From: Veillonella criceti | Lineage (GTDB): Bacteria > Bacillota > Negativicutes > Veillonellales > Veillonellaceae | Direction: 5' to 3' | DNA: 64,000 bases | Assembly (NCBI RefSeq): GCF_900460315.1 | Contig: NZ_UHIO01000001.1 | Coordinates: 2,070,001 to 2,134,000 of the forward strand | Shown: one piece after another, positions 17,868-26,283 of the stretch | How the letters are laid out: every line of letters starts with the position of its first letter | Numbering within the stretch: the first letter of the stretch is position 1 | Program-made: the position numbers and the translations under genes | The notes under the pieces: model-generated | What the model was told of the DNA's origin: nothing | The model's database searches: none | Seen by the model: the letters and a program-made list of their open reading frames with translations, nothing else

Positions 17868-18851
17868 ATGGAGAGCAATAAAAAACCACTTGTTATTGTA
17901 GCTGGCAAAGTTCGGGTTGATGGGTTGGCTAAATTAGCTGAAGGCGCTACGATTAGACAATGGCAAGAATCTACACCTATGCCACGTGAAACACTAAAAG
18001 AATGGCTTCGTGATGCGGTAGGGCTGTGGAGTAGTAAACATATTAAAGTCGATGCCGATTTATTAGCTAGTGCGCCTAATTTAAAAGTCGTTGCTCAAGA
18101 TTCGGTAGGGTATGATAATATTGTCATTTCCGATCTCACCGCTAAAGGAATTCCCCATGGTAATACACCGCATGTACTTACTGATACGGTAGCGGAATTA
18201 GCTTTTACCTTACTGGCCGCAGCTAGTCGGCGGATAGTAGAAAATGTGGAATTTGTTAAACAAGGATTATGGACTAAGCAAAGACCAATTCACATAGGAC
18301 GAGATTTAAAAGGAACTACATTAGGTATTATAGGATTAGGTGAAATTGGTTTAGCGATTGCCAAGCGAGCACAAGCCTTTGGCATGCATATTTTGTATCA
18401 TAATCGGACACGACGTAAGGATGACGTAACGCAAAATTTAACATATTGCACTAAAGAGGAACTATTGGCTAAAAGCGATACCGTATTAGTTATGACCCCT
18501 TTAACGGATGCCACACGAGGGATGATTGGTAGTGCAGAGTTTGCGTTGATGAAATCAGAGGCTTTATTTGTAAATGTAGGGCGTGGTGCTGTTGTTGATA
18601 CATCAGCGCTAGTCACTGCGCTTGAAACAGGGCAAATTGCTTATGCTGCGCTTGATGTAGTTGATCCAGAGCCATTGCCTAAAGAACATCCTTTATTAGC
18701 AACGGGTAAAGTAATGATAGTGCCTCATATTGGTTCGTTTACGAATGAAACACGGCATGAAATGGCCTTATTAACAGCTAATAATTTAATGGCAGGAATT
18801 CATGAAGAGCCACTACCTGCTTGTGTTAATGAAGAAGTGAATTATAAATAA
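17868..18851 (+). CDS. D-isomer-specific 2-hydroxyacid dehydrogenase
   Basis: A 327-residue NAD(P)-dependent dehydrogenase with the Rossmann motif LGIIGLGEIGLAIAKRA near residue 150. The catalytic set of the family is present: Arg in NVGRGAVVD, Glu in DPEPLP and His in PHIGS. Glyoxylate/hydroxypyruvate reductase or D-glycerate dehydrogenase is the closest-looking function. It lies 28 bases after ttdB on the same strand, so it may reduce a keto acid made from the imported hydroxy acid. Confidence 0.88.
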   Translation: MESNKKPLVIVAGKVRVDGLAKLAEGATIRQWQESTPMPRETLKEWLRDAVGLWSSKHIKVDADLLASAPNLKVVAQDSVGYDNIVISDLTAKGIPHGNTPHVLTDTVAELAFTLLAAASRRIVENVEFVKQGLWTKQRPIHIGRDLKGTTLGIIGLGEIGLAIAKRAQAFGMHILYHNRTRRKDDVTQNLTYCTKEELLAKSDTVLVMTPLTDATRGMIGSAEFALMKSEALFVNVGRGAVVDTSALVTALETGQIAYAALDVVDPEPLPKEHPLLATGKVMIVPHIGSFTNETRHEMALLTANNLMAGIHEEPLPACVNEEVNYK

Positions 18852-18956
18852 ACACTGATAATAAATGTTACGATTAATAGTTTTATGGCTTACTTGAATA
18901 TAGTATACTAAATATATAATTAAAACAGAGTTATGGTATTTATTTAGGAGGACTAT

Positions 18957-19334
18957 ATGAGTATTCAAGTTGGCTTGCGGGGCGAAGCTGTTGTGACGGT
19001 GACGGAAGCAAATATAGCTAAAACGATGAAAAGTGGCGCGTTACCAGTGTTTGCAACACCGGCTATGTGTGCTTTAATGGAAGAAGCGGCTGTAACGGCT
19101 GTAGCGAATACATTGAGTGAAGGGGATGGTACCGTAGGTATTTCATTGAATATTACGCATGATAAACCGTCGCCAGTAGGGGCTACTATTCGTGCAGAAG
19201 CTGAAGTAATCGCTGTAGAGGGGCGTAAAATTTCCTATCGAATAGCAGCTTATGAAGGGGAAGCTTGTATTGGTCAGGGGACTCATGAGCGCTTCGTGAT
19301 TAATAACGAAAAGTTTATGAGTAAGCTAAAATAA
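18957..19334 (+). CDS. FlK-type hotdog-fold thioesterase
   Basis: A 125-residue hotdog protein. Thr34, Glu42 and His68 keep exactly the spacing of the catalytic Thr42-Glu50-His76 triad of fluoroacetyl-CoA thioesterase FlK, in the contexts VFATPAMCALMEEA and LNITHDKPSPVG. It would hydrolyse a small acyl-CoA; in most relatives the substrate is unknown and fluoroacetate is not implied. AGGAGG precedes the ATG. It is separated from the dehydrogenase by about 100 bases and followed by a terminator. Confidence 0.82.
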   Translation: MSIQVGLRGEAVVTVTEANIAKTMKSGALPVFATPAMCALMEEAAVTAVANTLSEGDGTVGISLNITHDKPSPVGATIRAEAEVIAVEGRKISYRIAAYEGEACIGQGTHERFVINNEKFMSKLK

Positions 19335-19401
19335 AATTGAATGATTTTCTCAAAATAATTGTTCGAATGAAGATTTTTGTGACTGAGGCTACCGTTTTTT
19401 T

Positions 19402-19443
19402 AGAGGATGAGGTATACAATAAAGATACCCCATCCTCTTTGTA
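19402..19443 (+). terminator. Terminator after the thioesterase gene
   Basis: A 14-base stem with one mismatch (agaggatgaggtat with ataccccatcctct) closes a nine-base loop and is followed by T residues. Confidence 0.8.
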
Positions 19444-19527
19444 TTATATGAGAATACTAAGGTGACAAGGATATCGAAAAGTATCGTTTGAGTAGGTGGT
19501 ATATAGGATTTGTTAAAATATCATAAA

Positions 19528-19577
19528 TGAAAATAATTGTCATTTATATTGACAGATACCTACTTTGATTGTATGAT
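19528..19577 (+). promoter_or_regulatory. Fur-like box and sigma-A promoter for DUF3793-flavodoxin
   Basis: A 7-1-7 repeat (TGAAAAT, A, ATTGTCA; 19528-19542) matches the Fur consensus TGATAAT-N-ATTATCA at 12 of 14 arm positions. It lies just upstream of TTGACA (19549-19554), 17 bases and TATGAT (19572-19577). Together they suggest a strong promoter repressed by iron-loaded Fur. The leader before the start codon is about 140 bases. Confidence 0.75.
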
Positions 19578-19723
19578 GAATGAAGAAGATAGTTAGCTTA
19601 ATTATTTTTCGCCAAGTAGATAGTAGCTTGGTTGGAAGCTACTATTTATTAAATCCGGATTTACTAGTATGACAGCCTTGAGAGCAAGTGTTCTCCTGAA
19701 AACAATGAGAGGCAGGGTAAACT

Positions 19724-20293
19724 ATGGTAAGCGAGATAGATTCTATTATCGGTTATCATTGTGCGCCGGCAATACGGGGCATCAAGGTGGCGAATCTTGT
19801 GGCGATTCCACGGGATAAGGATATACATTTGACAACGGCTTTGTCGGCGTATAATGAGATGTTTAACGATCGTGGCTTATTCTTTTATGAATTATGTCAC
19901 TGCGACCAACGAAGATTGTTGTTAGTGTTCCGCAAACGGATGTTAGAGGACTATTTACGGCGACCAGAGCATCAGAACTTTTTAAGAATGTATGGCTATT
20001 TGCCAACGGAGTCACTAGATGTTTGGTTTGAACGCCTAAAACGTCGTTTAGAAGAACGACAAGATTTTCCTCATGAAATAGGTCTGTTTTTGGGCTATCC
20101 CATCCACGATGTACGTTCTTTCATTCGGTTGAAAGGTAGCGGGTATAAACTTTGTGGCGAATGGAAAGTGTATGGTAATCCTATGTCTGCCATGCATTCG
20201 TTTCACTGTTTTCGGGCATGCAGAAATTACTGTCATACCCAGCTTTTAAATGGTAAACAATTAGAGTCTTTAGTAGCCGTAACGGCATGCTAG
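19724..20293 (+). CDS. DUF3793 family protein
   Basis: A 189-residue cytosolic protein of unknown function. The stretch FPHEIGLFLGYPIHDVRSFI followed by YKLCGEWKVYGNP and a C-terminal Cys-rich helix is the pattern of the DUF3793 family. The family is often found beside flavodoxin or iron-uptake genes. Here the gene ends inside the ribosome-binding region of a flavodoxin and sits behind a Fur-like box, so a role in iron limitation is likely. No catalytic motif is recognised. Confidence 0.8.
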   Translation: MVSEIDSIIGYHCAPAIRGIKVANLVAIPRDKDIHLTTALSAYNEMFNDRGLFFYELCHCDQRRLLLVFRKRMLEDYLRRPEHQNFLRMYGYLPTESLDVWFERLKRRLEERQDFPHEIGLFLGYPIHDVRSFIRLKGSGYKLCGEWKVYGNPMSAMHSFHCFRACRNYCHTQLLNGKQLESLVAVTAC

Positions 20294-20307
20294 TAGGAGG
20301 TAATCAC

Positions 20308-20727
20308 ATGATTGGTGTAATTTATTGGTCTGGTACAGGTAACACAGCAGCTATGGCAGAAGCGATTGGTAAAGGTATTGCTGATGCAGGTCAAGAAGTA
20401 GTAGTAAAATCCGTTTCTGAAATTACGGCTGATGAAGCAGCTGCTTTTGACAAATTAGCTTTGGGTTGCGCTGATATGGGTGCAGAGCAGTTGGAAGAAA
20501 TGGAATTTGAACCATTCTATACAGCCTTAGAAGGTAAATTGTCTGGTAAACAAGTTATTCTTTTCGGCTCCTATGGTTGGGGTGGTACTTGGCTTGATGA
20601 TTGGGCAGAACGTGTAAAAGCGGCTGGTGCCAACATTGTAGCAGATAACCTTCCTGTATTTGGTGCGCCTGATGATGCAGCTATTGCTGATTGTGAAGCG
20701 CGTGGCAAAGCATTGGCTGAAGCTTAA
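20308..20727 (+). CDS. Flavodoxin
   Basis: A 139-residue short-chain flavodoxin that carries FMN and replaces ferredoxin as a low-potential electron carrier when iron is scarce. The phosphate-binding loop YWSGTGNTAAMAEA occurs at the N-terminus, and SYGWGGTWLDDW covers the isoalloxazine region. The ATG at 20308 is chosen because GGAGG lies seven bases before it. It is the second gene of a two-gene unit with DUF3793 under the Fur-like promoter. Confidence 0.94.
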   Translation: MIGVIYWSGTGNTAAMAEAIGKGIADAGQEVVVKSVSEITADEAAAFDKLALGCADMGAEQLEEMEFEPFYTALEGKLSGKQVILFGSYGWGGTWLDDWAERVKAAGANIVADNLPVFGAPDDAAIADCEARGKALAEA

Positions 20728-20753
20728 TCGATAAAGATACATAAAAGATATAT

Positions 20754-20806
20754 AAAAGGGACTGTAGCCTGAATGACGATGAGTCATAGGGTTACAGTCC
20801 CTTTTG
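20754..20806. terminator. Terminator between flavodoxin and the aminotransferase
   Basis: A long stem (aaaagggactgtagcc with ggttacagtccctttt) carries an inner atgac/gtcat hairpin. It lies between convergent genes and has short T runs on both sides, so it may work in both directions. Confidence 0.7.
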
Positions 20807-20879
20807 GATTAGTTATAGGGTTTATAATTTTTAAAATGGGGATAGGAAGATTTATTTTACCCTATAGTTCTATATAGTT

Positions 20880-22046
20880 CTATTTTTTCAAAGTTTCTAT
20901 AAAACGTTCAATTCGTATTAATGCTTCCTGAATTGTTTCACGCGAAGAGGCGTAGGAGCAACGGATACGACCTTTACCACATTCGCCAAAGGCAGATCCG
21001 GGCACAACGGCTACATGTTCTTGTTGCAATAATTGTACAGCAAAATCAAAGTCATTTAAGCCACAGCTAGAAATGTCAGGGAATACGTAAAACGCTCCTT
21101 CTGGTACAGCAATAGGCAAGCCCATTTTTTGAAAACCGGCGACAATAAGGTCACGACGTGCTTGATATTCCTCACGCATAGCAATAACACTTTCATCACA
21201 CTCATTGAGGGCTACAATAGATGCATGTTGGATTGGCGTAGCTGGAGCGACAATGCTATATTGGTGAATTTTAATGGCTTGGGCAATTACTTCTTCTGGC
21301 GCTAATAGGAAGCCAATACGGAGCCCAGTCATTGCATAAGCTTTTGAAAAACCATTTAAAATAAGTGTACGTTCTTTCATGCCTGGTAAGGATGCAATGC
21401 TAGTATGTGTTTGTCCATAGGTTAATTCAGAGTAAATTTCATCACTGACTACGATAAGGTCATGTTTAATAGCAAATTCTGCTATGCCTTTTAAATCAGC
21501 TTGGTTTAAAATAGCCCCAGTGGGGTTACTGGGATAGCCCATGAGTAATACTTTTGTTTTAGGCGTTACTGCTTTTTCAAGTTCAGTAGGCGTGATTTTA
21601 AAGCCTTCCTCTAGCCGTGTTGGTACCATAATAGGGGTGCCATGATTTAATTTAACTTCTGCAGCATAGGCCACGTAGGAAGGATCTGGAATGAGGACTT
21701 CATCGCCTTCGTTAAGGAGTACGCGCATAGCAAGGTCAATGGCTTCACTGGCACCAACAGTGAGCATCATTTGGTCTTCTGTATAGTCTACGCCATAGCG
21801 TTTGTTATACCAATTGCGAATCGCGGTACGCAAAGGCAATAAACCCGCATTACTTGTATAGTTTGTTTCTTTGTTTTCAAGACTTTTAATGGCTGCTTGC
21901 AACACTTTTTCAGGTGGCGCATAGTCCGGTTCACCTACACCGAGGGATAAGACATTATCCATAGCTAATGCCATTTCCCAAATTTTACGAATCCCTGAGG
22001 CAGGGAGTTCTTGTGATGTTCTTGAAATGTAATTGTTCCAGTTCAT
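20880..22046 (-). CDS. Class I/II PLP-dependent aminotransferase
   Basis: A 388-residue fold-type I aminotransferase. Visible are LGVGEPDY at the N-terminus, YPSNPTGAIL, SDEIYSELTYG, the Schiff-base lysine Lys235 in GFSKAYAMTGLRIGF, and a late RCSYASS for carboxylate binding. The group includes PatA-like and aspartate aminotransferases, but the amino donor cannot be told. The ATG at 22046 is preferred over an upstream in-frame GTG because AGGAGAGA lies just before it. Confidence 0.88.
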   Translation of the reverse strand: MNWNNYISRTSQELPASGIRKIWEMALAMDNVLSLGVGEPDYAPPEKVLQAAIKSLENKETNYTSNAGLLPLRTAIRNWYNKRYGVDYTEDQMMLTVGASEAIDLAMRVLLNEGDEVLIPDPSYVAYAAEVKLNHGTPIMVPTRLEEGFKITPTELEKAVTPKTKVLLMGYPSNPTGAILNQADLKGIAEFAIKHDLIVVSDEIYSELTYGQTHTSIASLPGMKERTLILNGFSKAYAMTGLRIGFLLAPEEVIAQAIKIHQYSIVAPATPIQHASIVALNECDESVIAMREEYQARRDLIVAGFQKMGLPIAVPEGAFYVFPDISSCGLNDFDFAVQLLQQEHVAVVPGSAFGECGKGRIRCSYASSRETIQEALIRIERFIETLKK

Positions 22047-22211
22047 ACTCTCTCTCCTTTGCACATTAAGTGCTTTTAGTTTAATAGTTATAAAGGCACC
22101 TTATGTATAGTCTATCTGTGTTTAGTGTATCACAAACAGCTTAATACTTATAGTTAAATTTTAACTCTAAGAGAAGGGACTATAAAGCTTAATAATAAAA
22201 CTTATTACAAT

Positions 22212-22742
22212 TTACGAGTCCTTGAAAAAGATTGTTCGCAAACTTACTGGCATTGCGTTAAAGTATCTTTGTGCTATGACTTCAGCTGATGTGTTTTTAT
22301 CGAATAGGAGCCATTCTCGAGATATACCTACACAGCCATAACAGTAGAAACGGATATCAAATTGTAGTTCTTGATTTAAGTTTGAAGTAGCAAGTAATTC
22401 TTGGGCTTTTTGGGTATATTTAGCAACAAAATAATCAAACATATACTTCCATAGGGGTGTTTGAGAAGTATCTTCATAGGCTCTTTTATAAAATAAAAAA
22501 TCTTGTTTCATAGTTGCTAAATTTTTGGCAATTGACTCAGTAGATAAAATGTTTGTATTTGTAATTGTATTGAAAAAAATCCAAGATACAAGGTCATATT
22601 TATCTTTAAAATGATAATAAAAAGTAGGGCGCTCGATATTTGCAATTTGGCAAATTTCAGTAACTCGAATTTTATCTAGTGATTTTTGAGTCATTAATTG
22701 GCGCATGGCCTCTGCAATCCACAATTTTGTTCTGTTTGACAT
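22212..22742 (-). CDS. TetR-family transcriptional repressor
   Basis: A 176-residue regulator. The helix-turn-helix lies at about residues 20-50 (LDKIRVTEICQIANIERPTFYYHF), with the YYHF signature of TetR proteins. The C-terminal half resembles the TetR_C_8 type found in regulators related to DhaS; this is judged by eye. It is divergent from a nitronate monooxygenase gene. The space between them holds two 22-base palindromes, so autoregulation and control of the neighbour are likely. Confidence 0.85.
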   Translation of the reverse strand: MSNRTKLWIAEAMRQLMTQKSLDKIRVTEICQIANIERPTFYYHFKDKYDLVSWIFFNTITNTNILSTESIAKNLATMKQDFLFYKRAYEDTSQTPLWKYMFDYFVAKYTQKAQELLATSNLNQELQFDIRFYCYGCVGISREWLLFDKNTSAEVIAQRYFNAMPVSLRTIFFKDS

Positions 22743-22754
22743 AGAGAACTCCTT

Positions 22755-22805
22755 TTACAAAAATATAATTTTGTAATATATTTTTACAGTATTATACTTT
22801 TGTAA
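22755..22805. promoter_or_regulatory. Twin TetR-type operators
   Basis: Two 22-base sites share TTACA at the left and TTTTGTAA at the right: 22755-22776 (perfect arms ttacaaaa/ttttgtaa) and 22784-22805 (less perfect on the left). Their centres are 29 bases apart. They lie just upstream of the minus-strand TetR gene, facing the divergent monooxygenase. Confidence 0.7.
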
Positions 22806-22937
22806 GTATGAAAAAGCAAGAGAATTTTGTAAAATAATCTCATAAAATTAATTGTGGAAAATTTAATTTGTGACAATTTTATTATTGGATTAATGGCATA
22901 AATTAAATATGTAGTGTATAAAGGAGTTATATTGTTT

Positions 22938-23918
22938 ATGAAACGTAAAATAAAAGAAATTTTAGGAATAGATAAACCAATTATTCAAGGCCCGTTAAAT
23001 TGGTTGACTGATGCTCATTATGTAAGTGCTGTTAGTAATGCCGGTGGTTTAGGAGTGTTAGGCTTAAACGCGGGGGAGAGAGAGTCTGCCAAAAATATGG
23101 AAGAACGTATTAATAATATGCGTCGTGAAATCCGTAGAGTACGAACTATGACTGATAAACCATTTGGGCTTAATGTAGCGCCTCAATCTAATGATCCAGC
23201 GTTGGACAAATATACAGAAGCTTGGTTGCAATTAATGGTGGAAGAGGAGGTCAAGATTGTTATTTTAGTTGGTGATTTAGCTCCTTATTGGATAGGTAGA
23301 TTTAAAGATCATGGTATAGTTGTAGTTTTTAGAGCATTACAACCAACAGTGGATAATACTAAGGCGGCTATAGATGCTGGGGCAGATATTATTGTTGCTA
23401 CTGGCTTTGATGAAGGGGGTACCGTGCCATATCAGGGAATCGGAACTTTTTCTATTGTACCATTAATTGTAGATGCCGCTGAAGGAAGAGTCCCTGTATT
23501 TGCAGCAGGAGGCATAGCCGATGCTAGAACAGCTAAAGCTGCATTTGCCCTAGGGGCTGATGGTTTATACGTAGGGACAGCGTTCATGATGGCTATAGAA
23601 TCACCATTAGCGCATGGGATTAAAGTATTAGCTGTAGAAGCTAATGCTAATGATTTAGTTATGTATCGTACGGTGCCTGCTTTTTATCGGTCTTTACCAG
23701 GGGAGTTACCTAATAAATTATTGGCGATGAGTAAAGCGGGGGCTACTGAAGAGGAACTCTTTGAGGCGCAAAATACGTATGTTGGTATGAGAGATGGTAT
23801 GCTTTTTGGCGATCTATCCAAAGGATATGCGTCTTTTGGTTTAGGGATTTCTGTAATTCATAGTATTAGACCCGTAGCAGAGATTATTGATGAATTAATG
23901 AAGGGGGTTCCTGCATAA
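22938..23918 (+). CDS. Nitronate monooxygenase family FMN protein
   Basis: A 326-residue TIM-barrel flavoprotein of the nitronate monooxygenase / 2-nitropropane dioxygenase family, which also includes the FabK enoyl-ACP reductases. The N-terminal PIIQGPLNWLTDAHYVSAVSNAGGLGVLG and the middle VFAAGGIADARTAKAAFALGADGLYVGTAFM are the FMN-binding signatures. The ATG at 22938 follows AAGGAG by 11 bases; an in-frame TTG at 22932 with better spacing is an alternative. It is probably repressed by the divergent TetR protein. The true substrate is not visible. Confidence 0.85.
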   Translation: MKRKIKEILGIDKPIIQGPLNWLTDAHYVSAVSNAGGLGVLGLNAGERESAKNMEERINNMRREIRRVRTMTDKPFGLNVAPQSNDPALDKYTEAWLQLMVEEEVKIVILVGDLAPYWIGRFKDHGIVVVFRALQPTVDNTKAAIDAGADIIVATGFDEGGTVPYQGIGTFSIVPLIVDAAEGRVPVFAAGGIADARTAKAAFALGADGLYVGTAFMMAIESPLAHGIKVLAVEANANDLVMYRTVPAFYRSLPGELPNKLLAMSKAGATEEELFEAQNTYVGMRDGMLFGDLSKGYASFGLGISVIHSIRPVAEIIDELMKGVPA

Positions 23919-24000
23919 GTAGGGTATGTCTAAATGAGATAAAAGATAGCTACTTTGTGTAGCCACTATTATAGAAAAAGAGTATATTACACATATAAAG

Positions 24001-24047
24001 AATACAACGATAGAGAATAGGCGAGTCTTATCGTTGTATTTTTTTAT
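24001..24047 (+). terminator. Terminator after the nitronate monooxygenase gene
   Basis: A 12-base perfect stem (aatacaacgata and tatcgttgtatt) closes a 16-base loop and is followed by seven T. Confidence 0.85.
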
Positions 24048-24211
24048 GGGGCTATAAAGCCGCTATACTATTAGTGGTAATTTGCCAATGAAGTTATATG
24101 TTTTATTCAATTATGAGTAACTTTCTTATAATTATTACTAATTTAGGTACAATTAATACGCAATTTATAGTAAAATAATGACTTGTAAGATATGTGTAAA
24201 AGGAGGCACTG

Positions 24212-25357
24212 ATGAAGAACTTATGTAATGAACGGTTCGTAGTGACCTATCAAATAGAGGCCCCTACGTATGAAGAAGCAAAAGGGATTGCTTGGGGCAT
24301 ACAAGTGGAACAGACCATTGAATTTCCCTATGATTTTTTACAGGATGAGGATATTAAGCGCGATATTGTAGGCCACTTAGAGTCGTTAGAACCAGCTAAT
24401 GATGGTGTGCATTTTATAGCTAAGATTTCATATGGTGTGGAATGTACCGCTTTAGAAGCAACCCAATTCTTAAATGTTGTGTTTGGAAATTCATCTTTGC
24501 AACCGCATATTTGGGTGGTAGATATTGAAATTTCACCGACATTGGCCACTACTTTTAAAGGCCCTCGTTTTGGGCTGGATGGGGTAAGAGCACTGACTGG
24601 AACAATGAGTCGAGCATTTATTCAAGCGGTTATTAAACCTATGGGGACATCGGCAACTACCTTAGCTAATATGTGTCGTGCTTACGTATTGGGGGGCGCT
24701 GATGTTATTAAAGATGATCATGGCATTACGAATCAGTTTTTTTCACCCTTTGAAGAGCGTGTGAAACGTTGCGCTGAAGCAGTAGCAGAGGCTAATGCGC
24801 AATCTGGGCATCATACGCTTTATGCGGCCAATGTGTCGGCTGATAGCGAAGCGCTCTTAGAACGGGCTTATATGGCTAAAGAAGCAGGTGCTACCGCTCT
24901 TATGGTGGCCCCGGCCTTAGTTGGTTATGGATGGCTTAATCGTTTGGCAAAGGACGAAAATTTAGGGCTACCTATTATTTCTCACCCAGCTATGATGGGC
25001 GGTTTTGCGTTACCTGGTGTATCAGGAATTGCCGATTATTTATGGATGGGCCTTTTGCCTCGCTTATTTGGTGCTGATATGTCTATCTTTGTGTCGTATG
25101 GTGGTCGTTTTACGTTTACGGCTGACCAATGTAAACGAATTCATCAGTATTGTACGAAACCTGTAGATGGAATTAAGGCAACGTGTCCATCGCCTGGTGG
25201 CGGTGTAACAGAACTTCGTTTACCTGAGTTACTTGACTTATATGGTAAAGATACGATGTTTTTAGTGGGGGGCGACATGTTCCGTCGCGGCCCTGATTTG
25301 GCAGCGAATATGAAAGTGTTCGTGGACATTACTAAACAATATAGTTATCGTAATTGA
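24212..25357 (+). CDS. RuBisCO-like protein (form IV, large-subunit family)
   Basis: A 381-residue member of the RuBisCO large-subunit superfamily: an N-terminal alpha/beta domain to about residue 115, then a TIM barrel. IKPMG (Lys142) corresponds to the KPK active-site motif, and GGADVIKDDHG keeps the lysine that is carbamylated in RuBisCO (Lys167) and the following Asp pair. His170 replaces the metal-ligand Glu. SHPAMMGG keeps one His (258), but the loop-6 lysine is not evident (YGGRF instead). CPSPGGG and LVGGDMFRRGPDL match the phosphate-binding ends. These changes argue against CO2 fixation and for a RuBisCO-like enolase, isomerase or decarboxylase. AAAGGAGG precedes the ATG. The next gene is larE. 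Confidence 0.87.
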   Translation: MKNLCNERFVVTYQIEAPTYEEAKGIAWGIQVEQTIEFPYDFLQDEDIKRDIVGHLESLEPANDGVHFIAKISYGVECTALEATQFLNVVFGNSSLQPHIWVVDIEISPTLATTFKGPRFGLDGVRALTGTMSRAFIQAVIKPMGTSATTLANMCRAYVLGGADVIKDDHGITNQFFSPFEERVKRCAEAVAEANAQSGHHTLYAANVSADSEALLERAYMAKEAGATALMVAPALVGYGWLNRLAKDENLGLPIISHPAMMGGFALPGVSGIADYLWMGLLPRLFGADMSIFVSYGGRFTFTADQCKRIHQYCTKPVDGIKATCPSPGGGVTELRLPELLDLYGKDTMFLVGGDMFRRGPDLAANMKVFVDITKQYSYRN

Positions 25358-25380
25358 AGGTATTTAACTTACTATGTTTT

Positions 25381-25447
25381 AAAAAGAGAAATTGCTAAAA
25401 GAGAAATTTGCGAAAAGAAAAATATTGTGAAAAGAGAAAAGAGACGG
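25381..25447 (+). repeat. Degenerate tandem repeat ahead of larE
   Basis: About four imperfect units of 15-18 bases, each beginning with aaaagagaaa or a close variant, fill the gap between the RuBisCO-like gene and larE. The purine-rich units contain only weak ribosome-site-like sequence. Confidence 0.6.
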
Positions 25448-25452
25448 ATATT

Positions 25453-26271
25453 ATGTTAAGTACAGACTTACAAACAAAATTAGAGAATTTAGAGGCTACT
25501 TTACAGCAAATGGGGAGTGCTGTTGTAGCTTTTTCTGGTGGGGTAGATAGTACCTTTTTGGCTGCTGTAGCTCATAAAGTATTAGGTAGTAAGGCACAGG
25601 CCTTTACGGTTAGCTCACCAACCTTGCCTGCTGAAGAAATTGAAGATGCCAAGCGCTTTGCTAAAGCTATTGGCATTACTCATACTATTGTAGAAATCAA
25701 TGAATTAGAAATGGAAGATTTTACTCGTAATGACCCAGACCGTTGTTATTATTGTAAAAAAAATCGCTTTCAGAAGTTGATAGATTGGGCCGCAGCTAAG
25801 GGGATTCAAGGTGTGCTTGATGGGGGGAATTTGGACGATAAGAAAGATTATCGTCCTGGCATGCGCGCTTTAGAAGAACTGGGAACGGTGCGTAGTCCTT
25901 TATTGGAAAATGGCTTTACCAAAGAGGATATTCGTGCGGTGGCGAAAGAATGGGACCTTGAAGTGTGGGATAAGCCAAGTTCGCCATGTTTAGCGACCCG
26001 CGTACCCTATAATCATGTGATCACAGGTGAAGCCTTGACTATGATTGAAAAGGGTGAGAAATATTTACATCAATTCATTGACGGCCCTTTGCGCGTGCGT
26101 TACCATGAAGGTATGGCTCGCATTGAAGTGAGTGAGTCTGATTTTCAAATTTTTGCTGATGCCAAACGTCGGGCTATGATTTGCAACGCCTTTGAAGAGT
26201 TTGGTTTTACCTATGTGAGTGTAGATTTGCAGAGTTTTAAAAGCGGTAATTTAAACCGTGAAGTGAAATAG
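25453..26271 (+). CDS. larE: ATP-dependent sacrificial sulfur transferase LarE
   Basis: A 272-residue PP-loop enzyme with the pyrophosphatase motif SGGVDS at residues 28-33. Cys179 in SPCLATR matches the cysteine that the Lactobacillus enzyme sacrifices to thiolate the nickel-pincer nucleotide precursor. Other family marks are DRCYYCKKNRF and VLDGGNLDD. LarE makes the NPN cofactor of lactate racemase and related enzymes with LarB and LarC, none of which is visible here. The ATG at 25453 is chosen because the protein family begins there; the ribosome site is weak. It follows the RuBisCO-like gene by about 95 bases. Confidence 0.9.
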   Translation: MLSTDLQTKLENLEATLQQMGSAVVAFSGGVDSTFLAAVAHKVLGSKAQAFTVSSPTLPAEEIEDAKRFAKAIGITHTIVEINELEMEDFTRNDPDRCYYCKKNRFQKLIDWAAAKGIQGVLDGGNLDDKKDYRPGMRALEELGTVRSPLLENGFTKEDIRAVAKEWDLEVWDKPSSPCLATRVPYNHVITGEALTMIEKGEKYLHQFIDGPLRVRYHEGMARIEVSESDFQIFADAKRRAMICNAFEEFGFTYVSVDLQSFKSGNLNREVK

Positions 26272-26283
26272 AAGGAGTTTTTA

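Noticed and set aside
18957..19334. Fluoroacetate resistance
   Set aside because: The triad spacing matches FlK, but many hotdog thioesterases share it and there is no fluoroacetate-related context.
22148..22172. Imperfect palindrome (cttatagttaaa / ttttaactctaag) between the aminotransferase and TetR genes
   Set aside because: AT-rich, imperfect and without a T run or clear promoter context; not enough to call an operator or terminator.
24212..25357. True RuBisCO (carboxylase)
   Set aside because: The metal-ligand Glu is His, the loop-6 lysine is absent, and there is no phosphoribulokinase or small subunit in the window.
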